The notes below the pieces were generated by a model, which ran no database searches, was not told the DNA's origin, and saw nothing but the letters and a program-made list of their open reading frames with translations. The translations under genes were made by a program, and so were the position numbers. Below, piece by piece: positions 1 through 6,076 of a DNA stretch of 16,384 nucleotides. The DNA comes from CAMLQK01 sp035478775 (GTDB lineage: Bacteria > Patescibacteriota > Saccharimonadia > Saccharimonadales > UBA4665). The stretch spans positions 1 to 16,384 of the forward strand of contig DATIJG010000001.1 in NCBI GenBank assembly GCA_035478775.1, written 5' to 3'. Position 1 is the stretch's first letter. Each line of letters begins with the position of its first letter.

Positions 1-1
1 C

Positions 2-1360
2 TTGCTCAATTCGCTTATTCGGTCGCGCGAACTGGCCGACATCGTGCAGAGTAGCCTCGACCCGGCCAACGCCGGTGAAGTCGCTGCCGCCATTTGGCAG
101 GCATACGACGATCAGCGTAACCAATTTGCTGACCTGCCAGAAGTTGCCAAGCTGGCCGAAACTATCGAATTCCCGATGATTAATTTGCTGGCAATTATGG
201 AGCACCGCGGCGTTTTACTTGACACTGATTACTTGGCGGCCATGAGTACCGAATTCGCCAGCCAAATTGCAGCACTTGAACAACAAATTTATACGCATGC
301 TGGTAAAGAGTTCAATATTGCATCGCCAGCGCAGCTAGGCGGCATTTTATTTGAAACACTTGCATTGCCAACCTTTGGCGTAAAAAAGGGGAAGACCGGT
401 TATTCCACTGGCGCGAAGGAACTTGATAAGCTAAGACCGCTGCACCCGATTATCGACCTCGTTACCAAATACCGTGAATTCACCAAACTTAAAAGCACAT
501 ATGTCGATGCGCTGCCCAAACAAGTTGACCTGAACAGTCGTTTGCACACAACTTATGCGCTCGATGTTGCCGCCACCGGGCGCCTCAGTTCGCATGACCC
601 AAACTTGCAAAACATTCCGACTCGTACTGAGTTAGGGCAAACGATCCGCAACGCCTTTGTGCCGGCACCGGGCAATGTATTTGTAAGCGCTGATTATTCG
701 CAATTCGAGCTGCGCCTGGCAGCGGTAATGGCTAACGACCAAAAGTTAATTGATGACTTTAACAACAACATTGATATCCATATGTCTACTGCCGCCGAAG
801 TGTACAACGTATCGCTCGAAAATGTCACTAAAGATATGCGCCGCAACGCCAAAACCATCAACTTTGGCGTGCTGTATGGCATGAGCCCACACGGCCTCAG
901 CGTGGCTACTGGCATGACAATAATAGAAGCCAAAGACTTTATCGACCGCTATTTCACGCTGCGGGCACCCATTCGGCAATACATGGATAGTATTGTGGCC
1001 GAAGCCTTGCAAACCGGCTATGTGTCCACGTTATTTGGCCGCCGACGCCCAACTCCTGATTTAAAAGCCAGCAATTTTGTGGTGCGTGAGGCCGCTAAAC
1101 GAGCCGCCATCAACATGCCCATCCAGGGCACCGAAGCTGACCTTATGAAAATGGCCATGCTTGCTGTTGAACACAAATTGCAGACGCAAAGTTTGGGTGA
1201 ACAAATTTTGCAGGTACACGATTCTATTTTAGTAGAATGCGCCGAAGTTAATGCCGAAAAAGTCAAGCAGCTGCTTACCGAAACCATGGAAAATATCTAC
1301 GAATTGCCGGTCAAGCTGGCAGCAGAGGCCAAAATTGGTAAAACCTGGGGAGACCTGTAA
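2..1360 (+). CDS. polA: DNA polymerase I, C-terminal part (5' end outside window)
   Basis: Replicative repair and Okazaki-fragment polymerase. The window starts inside the gene, and the reading frame enters at base 2. The visible 452 residues cover the end of the exonuclease-like region and the whole family A polymerase domain. Motif A is DYSQFELRL with the metal-binding Asp at residue 231. The O-helix (motif B) is RRNAKTINFGVLYG, with the conserved Lys at 284, Phe at 288 and Tyr at 292. Motif C is QVHDS, with His406 and the second catalytic Asp407. All catalytic residues are therefore present and the enzyme should be active. The Phe in the O-helix is the E. coli-type residue. The 5' nuclease domain and the start of the gene lie upstream, so whether proofreading residues are kept cannot be judged. 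The stop codon overlaps the next start by one base (TAATG), which suggests co-transcription and translational coupling. Confidence 0.97.
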   Translation: MLNSLIRSRELADIVQSSLDPANAGEVAAAIWQAYDDQRNQFADLPEVAKLAETIEFPMINLLAIMEHRGVLLDTDYLAAMSTEFASQIAALEQQIYTHAGKEFNIASPAQLGGILFETLALPTFGVKKGKTGYSTGAKELDKLRPLHPIIDLVTKYREFTKLKSTYVDALPKQVDLNSRLHTTYALDVAATGRLSSHDPNLQNIPTRTELGQTIRNAFVPAPGNVFVSADYSQFELRLAAVMANDQKLIDDFNNNIDIHMSTAAEVYNVSLENVTKDMRRNAKTINFGVLYGMSPHGLSVATGMTIIEAKDFIDRYFTLRAPIRQYMDSIVAEALQTGYVSTLFGRRRPTPDLKASNFVVREAAKRAAINMPIQGTEADLMKMAMLAVEHKLQTQSLGEQILQVHDSILVECAEVNAEKVKQLLTETMENIYELPVKLAAEAKIGKTWGDL

Positions 1361-1884
1361 TGGTTAAAGCTGAAGCCTCAATAACAGAGCTGCAAAAACG
1401 TTTGCAAACTGCTGCCGAAAACCTGCAAAAGGTGATGATTGGTGCACTCGGTACCGTAAATGCCGATGGCAACCCGCACATTTCGCCGTTATTTTTGGCA
1501 TACGACGCAGATTTGCATTTTGTATGGTCGTCGGGCACGGCCACCCTGCACTCAAAAAATATTGAGCGTGAAGGCCGGGTGTTTATAACTATTTTTGACT
1601 CCATAACTGCGCATGGGGGAGGGCTGTATTTGCAAGCCACAGCGCGCGCTGCCCAACCGCATGAGCCCGCTTTTATGCAAGCGTTTCAAACTTTTAACGC
1701 CCGCAAAGCACAGTTTGGTGCCCCGACTTCGCCGCAAAGTAACTATCAAAGCGGTGCCCAAACCTTGTACATGGCAACACCTCAAAGATTTTGGGTAAAT
1801 ATGTCGCAAAAAGATGAAAACGGCGCGGTAATAGGCGATGAGCGTATCGAAATCGCCCTTTCTGATATCCAAAAATATTTATAG
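1360..1884 (+). CDS. Pyridoxamine 5'-phosphate oxidase-like flavin-binding split-barrel protein
   Basis: A 174-residue protein of the PNPOx-like split beta-barrel superfamily, which usually binds FMN or F420 and reduces or oxidises small molecules. The family signature is at residues 28-45 (GALGTVNADGNPHISP, then a Phe-Leu strand), followed by a second strand with LHFVWSS and the segment around LHSKNIER (residues 63-70) that typically contacts the cofactor phosphate. The substrate cannot be deduced, because many members are general stress or detoxification proteins rather than true PdxH. The start is the ATG overlapping the polA stop by one base, with a GGGGAG Shine-Dalgarno just upstream inside polA. 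It is likely the last gene of a polA operon. The family assignment is firm and the specific function is open. Confidence 0.85.
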   Translation: MVKAEASITELQKRLQTAAENLQKVMIGALGTVNADGNPHISPLFLAYDADLHFVWSSGTATLHSKNIEREGRVFITIFDSITAHGGGLYLQATARAAQPHEPAFMQAFQTFNARKAQFGAPTSPQSNYQSGAQTLYMATPQRFWVNMSQKDENGAVIGDERIEIALSDIQKYL

Positions 1885-1998
1885 CTATTGTAAAGCGGCT
1901 TCGACAAAATTGTGGCCGTAGTAAAACTGGTTGTTAAAATAATCCGAAGCCAATTGGCAGGTGCCTATAAGGCCGACCCCTTGGCAGCAGTTTGACAT
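1885..1998 (-). CDS. Possible 37-aa small ORF (unrecognised)
   Basis: On the minus strand an ATG at 1998 opens 37 codons ending in TAG at 1885-1887, so it exactly fills the gap between the flavoprotein stop and the padR promoter. The product starts MSNCCQGVGLIG, has a third Cys at residue 14, and ends in an aromatic-rich stretch containing YFNNQFYYGHNF. The codons used resemble those of neighbouring genes. No Shine-Dalgarno is present. A TATAAA box (2013-2008, minus) ends 9 nt before the ATG, so a very short leader is possible. It would be divergent from padR and share the operator region. I do not recognise it. It may be a real microprotein, a remnant of a lost gene, or chance. Confidence 0.3.
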   Translation of the reverse strand: MSNCCQGVGLIGTCQLASDYFNNQFYYGHNFVEAALQ

Positions 1999-2020
1999 GT
2001 CACTACATTTATAGTACCTT
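1992..2020 (+). promoter_or_regulatory. Candidate padR promoter
   Basis: A perfect -35 box TTGACA lies at 1992-1997. With the standard 17-bp spacer the -10 position is 2015-2020 (TACCTT), which is a poor match and lies inside the left arm of the inverted repeat. A weak -10 under an operator is consistent with a tightly repressed promoter, but the -10 assignment is uncertain. Confidence 0.45.
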
Positions 2021-2039
2021 GTTACTGAAAGGTACTATA
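2010..2039. promoter_or_regulatory. 11-bp inverted repeat overlapping the padR start (probable PadR operator)
   Basis: The left arm TATAGTACCTT (2010-2020) and right arm AAGGTACTATA (2029-2039) are perfect complements separated by 8 bp. The right arm contains the Shine-Dalgarno AAGG and ends on the A of the padR ATG. PadR-family dimers bind dyads of about this size and often repress their own operon, so autoregulation is the simplest reading. If the transcript included both arms, the same sequence would also fold into a hairpin hiding the ribosome binding site. Confidence 0.6.
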
Positions 2040-2389
2040 TGGAAGACGTAAAAGACAAATTTAGTGCACTCCGCAAAGGGCTTTTAGAACTTGTCGTGCT
2101 ACGGTTAGTCAGCTCGCACCCGGTGTATGCCGCCGACGTTCTAAAATCCTTAAAACAAACGGAGTTTGCAACTGGCGAGGGCACTTTGTATCCGTTACTC
2201 AGCAAGTTGCGCCGCGACAAACTTTTGGAATACGAATGGATTGAATCGGAATCCGGCCCACCGCGTAAATATTACAAGTTAACGAGCGAGGGCAAAAGCC
2301 GCCTGAAATCATTAAGCGATTATTGGAACCAACTGCATACATCAATTGAACAAATTGGGAGTAACCATGAACAAAGTAACGACAATTAA
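2039..2389 (+). CDS. PadR-family transcriptional regulator
   Basis: A 116-residue winged-helix DNA-binding protein. The typical PadR pattern is visible from residue 10: LRKGLLELVVLRLVS (helix 1), then VYAADVLKSL, then the recognition-helix region GEGTLYPLLSKLRRDKLL, and the wing with GPPRKYYKLTSEGK. The short C-terminal helix corresponds to the subfamily 1-type dimerisation helix. PadR proteins usually repress a neighbouring gene until a ligand or partner protein relieves them. Here the inverted repeat at the start codon is the likely operator. The downstream PspC-like membrane protein overlaps it by 23 bp, so the pair is almost certainly co-translated. The start ATG at 2039 is supported by AAAGG 6 nt upstream and by the family's usual N-terminal length. 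The signal is unknown. Confidence 0.9.
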   Translation: MEDVKDKFSALRKGLLELVVLRLVSSHPVYAADVLKSLKQTEFATGEGTLYPLLSKLRRDKLLEYEWIESESGPPRKYYKLTSEGKSRLKSLSDYWNQLHTSIEQIGSNHEQSNDN

Positions 2390-3557
2390 CCTCAGCGGGC
2401 GGGCTTTTCAAGTAGAAGAGCAGGCATACGAAAAGCTGCAAAAATACCTCGAAAGTGCCCGCCGCAAGTTAGCCGATGACCCCGACCAACAAGAGGTCAT
2501 GCAAGATTTCGAACAAGCCTTGGCCGACAAGTGCGAAGAATTACTCAGCAAACACAAAAATGTGGTCACCGCAGCAGAAGTTAAGAAAATTATTGCTGCA
2601 ATGGGTCCAGTAGAGGTGGGCGAAAACGACACAAAAGCCCACGAAACCTCGAGCGAAGCAGCTGGTCACGCAGCGCCGAAGCGTCTGTATTTATTAAAGG
2701 ACGGCGCAATTATCGGTGGCGTGTGCAATGGCTTGGCAGCGTACTTCAATATTGATGTTACCATTGTACGTCTGTTATTTATAGTGCTCACATTCGTCAC
2801 TAGCGGCTTTATGGTGCTGGTATATCTTATTATGATGTTAGCAGTGCCCGAGGCCGTGACACCCGAGCAAAAAGCAGAACTACGCGGCGAGCGCTTTACC
2901 GCACAAGACGTCATTAGTCGCGCTAAGCAAAAATATTCCGAGGTGCGTAAGGATTTAAGCGACAAAGAACATTGGCACAAAGTGGGAAAAGATAGTGCGC
3001 CAGCCCTGCAGACGGCCGGCGCAGTTACGCTCAAAATTGCCCGAATAATTTTCGGCATCATTGCTGCGATGTTTGCCATTATGGTTGCTGCGCTCACTTG
3101 CGGCTGGATTGCGCTCATGTGGTGGCTGTTCGTTGGACATCCGCACTTTGCTGATCAATTGCACACCATTCCAATTTGGGTAATTGCCGCTGCCGGCAGT
3201 GCGGCTTATCTCATCTCTATGCTGCCGTTCGCGGTGCTTACGAGTGTGTTTGCTCGTCTCGCCCGCGGTAAACAGGCTGCCAAACGCGATGTCCAGATCT
3301 ACATTATTGCGGCCACGCTGTGGATTCTTTCGTGCGGAGCGCTGCTCGGTGTAGGCGTTGCCTGCCAATCGCGCGTTGCAGATTACCAGCGCACGCACGC
3401 CTACATTGAGTTCGACCACCACAATTTTTGTATTAATGACAACCTGTGTGACCCTGGTTGGCAAACAGACGATGGCCCGATTCATGTAAAAGGCAAGCGG
3501 CTCAACGAAATTCCAGCAATACCGATTATTGACCCATCGACGCTCAATACGAACTAA
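2367..3557 (+). CDS. PspC-domain membrane protein with N-terminal helical domain (PadR partner)
   Basis: A 396-residue membrane protein. Residues 1-85 are a soluble helical region: a GRAFQVEEQAYEKLQKYL segment typical of PspC proteins, then a stretch around QDFEQALADKCEEL and EVKKIIAAMG that resembles the HAAS-type helices found in partners of PadR regulators. Residues 105-163 form the PspC domain with GGVCNGLAAYFNID and a hydrophobic helix. Three more hydrophobic regions follow at about 222-255, 268-296 and 309-334, then a roughly 60-residue C-terminal tail with two Cys. The start at ATG 2367 has GGGAG 5 nt upstream. An upstream in-frame TTG at 2346 has no such site. PspC-type proteins sense envelope stress. 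With padR overlapping, the pair probably forms a membrane-to-DNA signalling unit. That last point is inference. Confidence 0.85.
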   Translation: MNKVTTINLSGRAFQVEEQAYEKLQKYLESARRKLADDPDQQEVMQDFEQALADKCEELLSKHKNVVTAAEVKKIIAAMGPVEVGENDTKAHETSSEAAGHAAPKRLYLLKDGAIIGGVCNGLAAYFNIDVTIVRLLFIVLTFVTSGFMVLVYLIMMLAVPEAVTPEQKAELRGERFTAQDVISRAKQKYSEVRKDLSDKEHWHKVGKDSAPALQTAGAVTLKIARIIFGIIAAMFAIMVAALTCGWIALMWWLFVGHPHFADQLHTIPIWVIAAAGSAAYLISMLPFAVLTSVFARLARGKQAAKRDVQIYIIAATLWILSCGALLGVGVACQSRVADYQRTHAYIEFDHHNFCINDNLCDPGWQTDDGPIHVKGKRLNEIPAIPIIDPSTLNTN

Positions 3558-3585
3558 ACGCCAAAAAGCTGGCTGGCCCATGGGG

Positions 3586-3614
3586 TTGAAAAAATAAGCG
3601 TATTGTGATATGAT
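3586..3614 (+). promoter_or_regulatory. Promoter of the 3652 gene (extended -10)
   Basis: TTGAAA (-35, 3586-3591), a 17-bp spacer and TATGAT (-10, 3609-3614) preceded by TG at 3606-3607. The predicted transcription start is near 3621. The ATG at 3610 lies inside the -10 box, which argues against it as the start codon of the next gene. Confidence 0.7.
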
Positions 3615-3651
3615 ACCGCTGTTAGAGATCTTCAGGAGATCGACAGAGATT

Positions 3652-4197
3652 ATGAAATATTTCTTAGGTTTTTTGGTTACAGTTGGCTTAATCGTTGGTG
3701 TATTTGTTTTGATACTCCATGGCTTTAGTGGGAGTAAAAAACCGACCGCACAAGCCCTGGTAAACTACGCTTCTTCAAATCGCACCGTACAAGAAACAAT
3801 CACTGGCCCATTAACTACTGATGACCAGCACTACACGCTGCGCCTTACTGTCGGCCAAAGCCAGATTACACTTGAAGCGCTGCATGGCTACAATGAAGCT
3901 GTCACCCAAACGTACGTCTACGCAAACAACCAAGCCGCCTATGCCGAATTTTTGCGCGCACTCGACCTTGCCGGCTTTACAAAGGGCAATGCCAAGGCCA
4001 ACCAAGATGACCGCGGTTTTTGTTCAGCTGGCCGCCGTTACCACTTTGTGATTAACGATGGCGCAAACACCGCGCAAGATTACTGGACAAGTTCTTGTGG
4101 CGGCGGTAATTTTAGCGGCAATCTGACCGGCGTAAAAGATTTGTTCATTACCCAAGTGCCCGACTTTAATAAAGTATCCGGCCTCGTTTCGTTGTAA
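3652..4197 (+). CDS. Signal-anchored hypothetical protein
   Basis: A 181-residue protein that I do not recognise. Residues 3-25 form one hydrophobic helix (FLGFLVTVGLIVGVFVLILHG) with a single preceding Lys, a typical uncleaved signal anchor. The remaining roughly 155 residues would be outside the membrane. This part is polar and beta-rich, with two Cys (in GFCSAGRRY and SSCGGG) that could form a disulfide. The start ATG at 3652 is chosen because the upstream in-frame ATG (3610) falls inside the promoter's -10 box, and because AGGAG is present at 3634-3638, although 13 nt away is rather far. It lies 10 bp before the HAD gene and is probably co-transcribed with it. Function unknown. Confidence 0.75.
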   Translation: MKYFLGFLVTVGLIVGVFVLILHGFSGSKKPTAQALVNYASSNRTVQETITGPLTTDDQHYTLRLTVGQSQITLEALHGYNEAVTQTYVYANNQAAYAEFLRALDLAGFTKGNAKANQDDRGFCSAGRRYHFVINDGANTAQDYWTSSCGGGNFSGNLTGVKDLFITQVPDFNKVSGLVSL

Positions 4198-4207
4198 ACT
4201 GGGTACT

Positions 4208-4801
4208 GTGATACAAGCACTTATCTTTGATTTCTTTGGTGTTATCCGGCCCAGCGACCAAGGTGTATTAGCAACTTACCGGCGCTTGGGCGGTGATGTG
4301 ACCAAAGATGCCGTGTTTTTAGAAGACATCAAAGCGGCCGCTAATTTTGGTTTGGTAGCTAATGCCGATGAGCAAATCGCCGCCCGCCTTGGCATACCGG
4401 TAGAACGCTGGTTTAAAGCGATGGACGCTACGCATAACGACCAAGCTCTGCTTGAATTCATTCAGGGTAAGCGGGCTGAAGGCTTTAAAACCGGCCTGCT
4501 CAGTAACGCTGACGCGCATATGTTGAGCGTGTATTTTACACCCGCTGAGTTGCAGCAGTATTTCGATGCGGCATTACTTTCCGGCGACGTTGACGTTGCC
4601 AAGCCAGCCGCTATGTTTTACCGCTTGATGTGTGACAAGCTAAATGTTGCACCCGAAGCTTGCGTTATGATAGACGACCGGCCGGAGTTCTGTGCTGGTG
4701 CCCGCTACATTGGCATGCAGGCAATTGAATACAAACATTTCGACCAGCTCAAGCAAGAGCTCGCACAACTGCTCACTAGTGATAATATGCAGCAGGCATA
4801 G
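4208..4801 (+). CDS. HAD-superfamily hydrolase (YihX/HAD-IA like)
   Basis: A 197-residue haloacid dehalogenase-type phosphatase. Motif I is FDFFGV with the nucleophile Asp8. Motif II is LLSNAD with Ser99. Motif III is Lys132 in AKPAAMFY. Motif IV is MIDDRPE with Asp156 and Asp157. A helical cap lies between motifs I and II. The usual general acid two residues after the nucleophile (DxD) is replaced by Phe10. Such loss also occurs in known HAD-IA members such as YihX-type proteins, so activity may be altered rather than absent. The start is GTG 4208, with only a weak GGG upstream, and no better start fits the motif I spacing. The substrate cannot be predicted. Confidence 0.85.
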   Translation: MIQALIFDFFGVIRPSDQGVLATYRRLGGDVTKDAVFLEDIKAAANFGLVANADEQIAARLGIPVERWFKAMDATHNDQALLEFIQGKRAEGFKTGLLSNADAHMLSVYFTPAELQQYFDAALLSGDVDVAKPAAMFYRLMCDKLNVAPEACVMIDDRPEFCAGARYIGMQAIEYKHFDQLKQELAQLLTSDNMQQA

Positions 4802-4821
4802 CACGACACGGTGCGACGCGC

Positions 4822-4827
4822 TATAAT
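4822..4827 (+). promoter_or_regulatory. -10 box of the immA-like operon
   Basis: A perfect TATAAT at 4822-4827, 30 nt before the ATG, in the gap after the HAD gene. No convincing -35 box is visible at 16-18 bp spacing. A Shine-Dalgarno AAGGGA at 4847-4852 follows, 5 nt from the start. Confidence 0.5.
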
Positions 4828-4857
4828 AAAAGAGTAAGAAAGCGGTAAGGGAACGGT

Positions 4858-5364
4858 ATGAGTGGACAATGGGCGTCGGCCAAAGCGAAAGCAGAAGAGA
4901 TTCGTACGCGCTACCATGCCCACGAACCTCCGGTTAGCTTGTTCGAAATTGCAAGTGCCGAGGGGATTGAAATTATCTATTTCAGGCCGGATGACGAAAC
5001 GCAGGCTATTTCAGGCCTCCTCGAAAAAGATAAGAAACAGATCTATTTAAATGTCAGCGATTCCGCAGCCAGACAGAATTTTACCTTGGCGCACGAGCTT
5101 GCCCATTACTTCCTTGGCCACAAGCCTAACGAATATGGCGTGTACCGTCGGGATTCGTTATATGAAACCAGCAAACCACTAAAGGAGCAAGAGGCCGATT
5201 GTTTCGCGGCTGAGCTGCTGATGCCCAAAGATCTCATCAACAAGTTTAAAACAAAATACGCGTTAACCAATGATGATATCGCCGCACTCTCTAAAATGTT
5301 TGGTGTTTCAACTTCGGCTATGAAATATCGTCTAAAAGATTTAGAACGTGAGCGGTACGCCTAA
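4858..5364 (+). CDS. ImmA/IrrE-family zinc metallopeptidase
   Basis: A 168-residue metallopeptidase of the ImmA/IrrE (COG2856) family. These enzymes typically cleave a partner regulator or toxin-associated protein in response to a signal. The zinc site is complete: HELAH with His79, Glu80 and His83, and the third ligand Glu112 in QEADCFAAELLMP. The C-terminal SKMFGVSTSAMKYRLKDL matches the family's closing helix. The N-terminal helix (residues 1-35) and the following strand are also typical. Usually the neighbour is an Xre-type repressor. Here no repressor is seen, and instead a small two-helix membrane protein overlaps the 3' end by 17 bp. The start ATG is well supported by AAGGGA 5 nt upstream. 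The target is unknown, and the overlapping membrane protein is the obvious candidate partner (inference). Confidence 0.9.
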   Translation: MSGQWASAKAKAEEIRTRYHAHEPPVSLFEIASAEGIEIIYFRPDDETQAISGLLEKDKKQIYLNVSDSAARQNFTLAHELAHYFLGHKPNEYGVYRRDSLYETSKPLKEQEADCFAAELLMPKDLINKFKTKYALTNDDIAALSKMFGVSTSAMKYRLKDLERERYA

Positions 5365-5791
5365 AAACGCAGTGTCCCGCAGCAAGTTGCAGGCCGAGCG
5401 CGAATCGGCCTATAAGGCTCTTCAGAATTCCAACTCGCTTTATTCTGCTTCGGAATCGAGCGCAATCGCCGAAAAAAAAGGCGAAGAAATAGATTGGGAC
5501 TATGAAAATGAAAAACTGAACCTTGAAAACCGTTTAGAAAAACGCAATTCACGCCGGCAATGGAATAAAGTACTGATGCGTTTGGTAGTTATCGGATTTT
5601 GCTTGAGCTATTTAATGATAGCGCTTATCGGCTTCGGCGTTATGAAATTCACCAACAGCGCTTTTGCTGTCCCATCAGTTGTGGCCGTGGGCATTGTAGA
5701 AACCTACGGCTTGACGAAGCTTGCTATTAAATACTTTTTTAGCGAAGACGGCGAGATGGCTTCAGACAAAAAGAAGCCTAATGGATCCTGA
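5348..5791 (+). CDS. Two-helix membrane protein overlapping the ImmA-like peptidase
   Basis: A 147-residue protein starting at GTG 5348, 17 bp inside the peptidase gene. No ATG occurs before the first membrane helix. Residues 1-74 are highly charged and probably helical, with a coiled-coil-like stretch around YENEKLNLENRLEKR (52-66). Two hydrophobic helices follow at about 76-99 and 105-131, the second containing VETYGLTKLAIKYFF. A short charged tail ends in KKKPNGS. The layout (soluble helical arm, helix pair, KYFF-type end) resembles small membrane proteins found beside accessory or defence genes, but I cannot name a family. Tight coupling to the peptidase suggests it is its substrate, anchor or signal source. 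Its last 14 bp overlap the convergent gene on the minus strand. Confidence 0.75.
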   Translation: MSGTPKNAVSRSKLQAERESAYKALQNSNSLYSASESSAIAEKKGEEIDWDYENEKLNLENRLEKRNSRRQWNKVLMRLVVIGFCLSYLMIALIGFGVMKFTNSAFAVPSVVAVGIVETYGLTKLAIKYFFSEDGEMASDKKKPNGS

Positions 5792-6017
5792 ACACCAACC
5801 GCTTATCGGTTTTACAGAATTTTTGTAGCTGCACAATGCGTAACCGTAAAGTGTTGGCGAGCGACGCGCCGTGCACCGAAATGATCAGTGCGTCATTTTT
5901 TACGCTCACTCGAGCCGCCTCGTTGAAATTATCCTGGATGAACTGTTTGATCAGGATAATTTCCGCTGGTTCACCCGGCACGCTCAAACGCTTCAAAATA
6001 TCCCCCATTGCATCCAT
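5778..6017 (-). CDS. Small DciA-like (DUF721) protein
   Basis: A 79-residue protein with its start taken at ATG 6017. A longer form from TTG 6035 would include part of the -10 box and is less likely. The C-terminal half, ALIISVHGASLANTLRLR then IVQLQKF and RLVFRIH, matches the DUF721 pattern of a strand, a helix contacting the partner and a final strand. DciA proteins load the replicative helicase DnaB. The normal N-terminal helices are short here, and the protein is smaller than the usual 100-150 residues. It sits next to mutM and holA, which fits a replication and repair role. The gene is convergent with and overlaps by 14 bp the membrane protein gene, and is divergent from mutM with only a 59-bp gap. 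The family call is by pattern only. Confidence 0.55.
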   Translation of the reverse strand: MDAMGDILKRLSVPGEPAEIILIKQFIQDNFNEAARVSVKNDALIISVHGASLANTLRLRIVQLQKFCKTDKRLVFRIH

Positions 6018-6023
6018 ATCTTC

Positions 6024-6029
6024 AGTATA
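6024..6029 (-). promoter_or_regulatory. -10 box of the DciA-like gene (leaderless)
   Basis: TATACT on the minus strand ends 6 nt before ATG 6017, so transcription would start at or within a base of the start codon. No clear -35 box. No Shine-Dalgarno is available. Confidence 0.45.
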
Positions 6030-6064
6030 GCGCAAAAAAACTTCTTTAGCGCGGGTTTATCTTG

Positions 6065-6070
6065 TAGAAT
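6065..6070 (+). promoter_or_regulatory. -10 box of mutM (leaderless)
   Basis: TAGAAT at 6065-6070 ends 6 nt before the mutM ATG (6077). The -35 region (around 6042-6047, TTCTTT) is weak. The predicted start of transcription coincides with the start codon, and no Shine-Dalgarno is present. Confidence 0.45.
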
Positions 6071-6076
6071 AAAGCC

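Noticed and set aside
1897..1951. GGCTTCG/CGAAGCC inverted repeat after the flavoprotein gene
   Set aside because: 7-bp arms 41 bp apart with no T-run; too weak for a terminator.
2955..3581. 208-codon minus-strand ORF under the PspC gene
   Set aside because: Shadow of the PspC coding sequence; composition is not protein-like and no ribosome binding site is present.
3610..3651. Upstream ATG 3610 as start of the signal-anchored protein
   Set aside because: It lies inside the -10 box of the promoter and would put a charged segment before the signal anchor.
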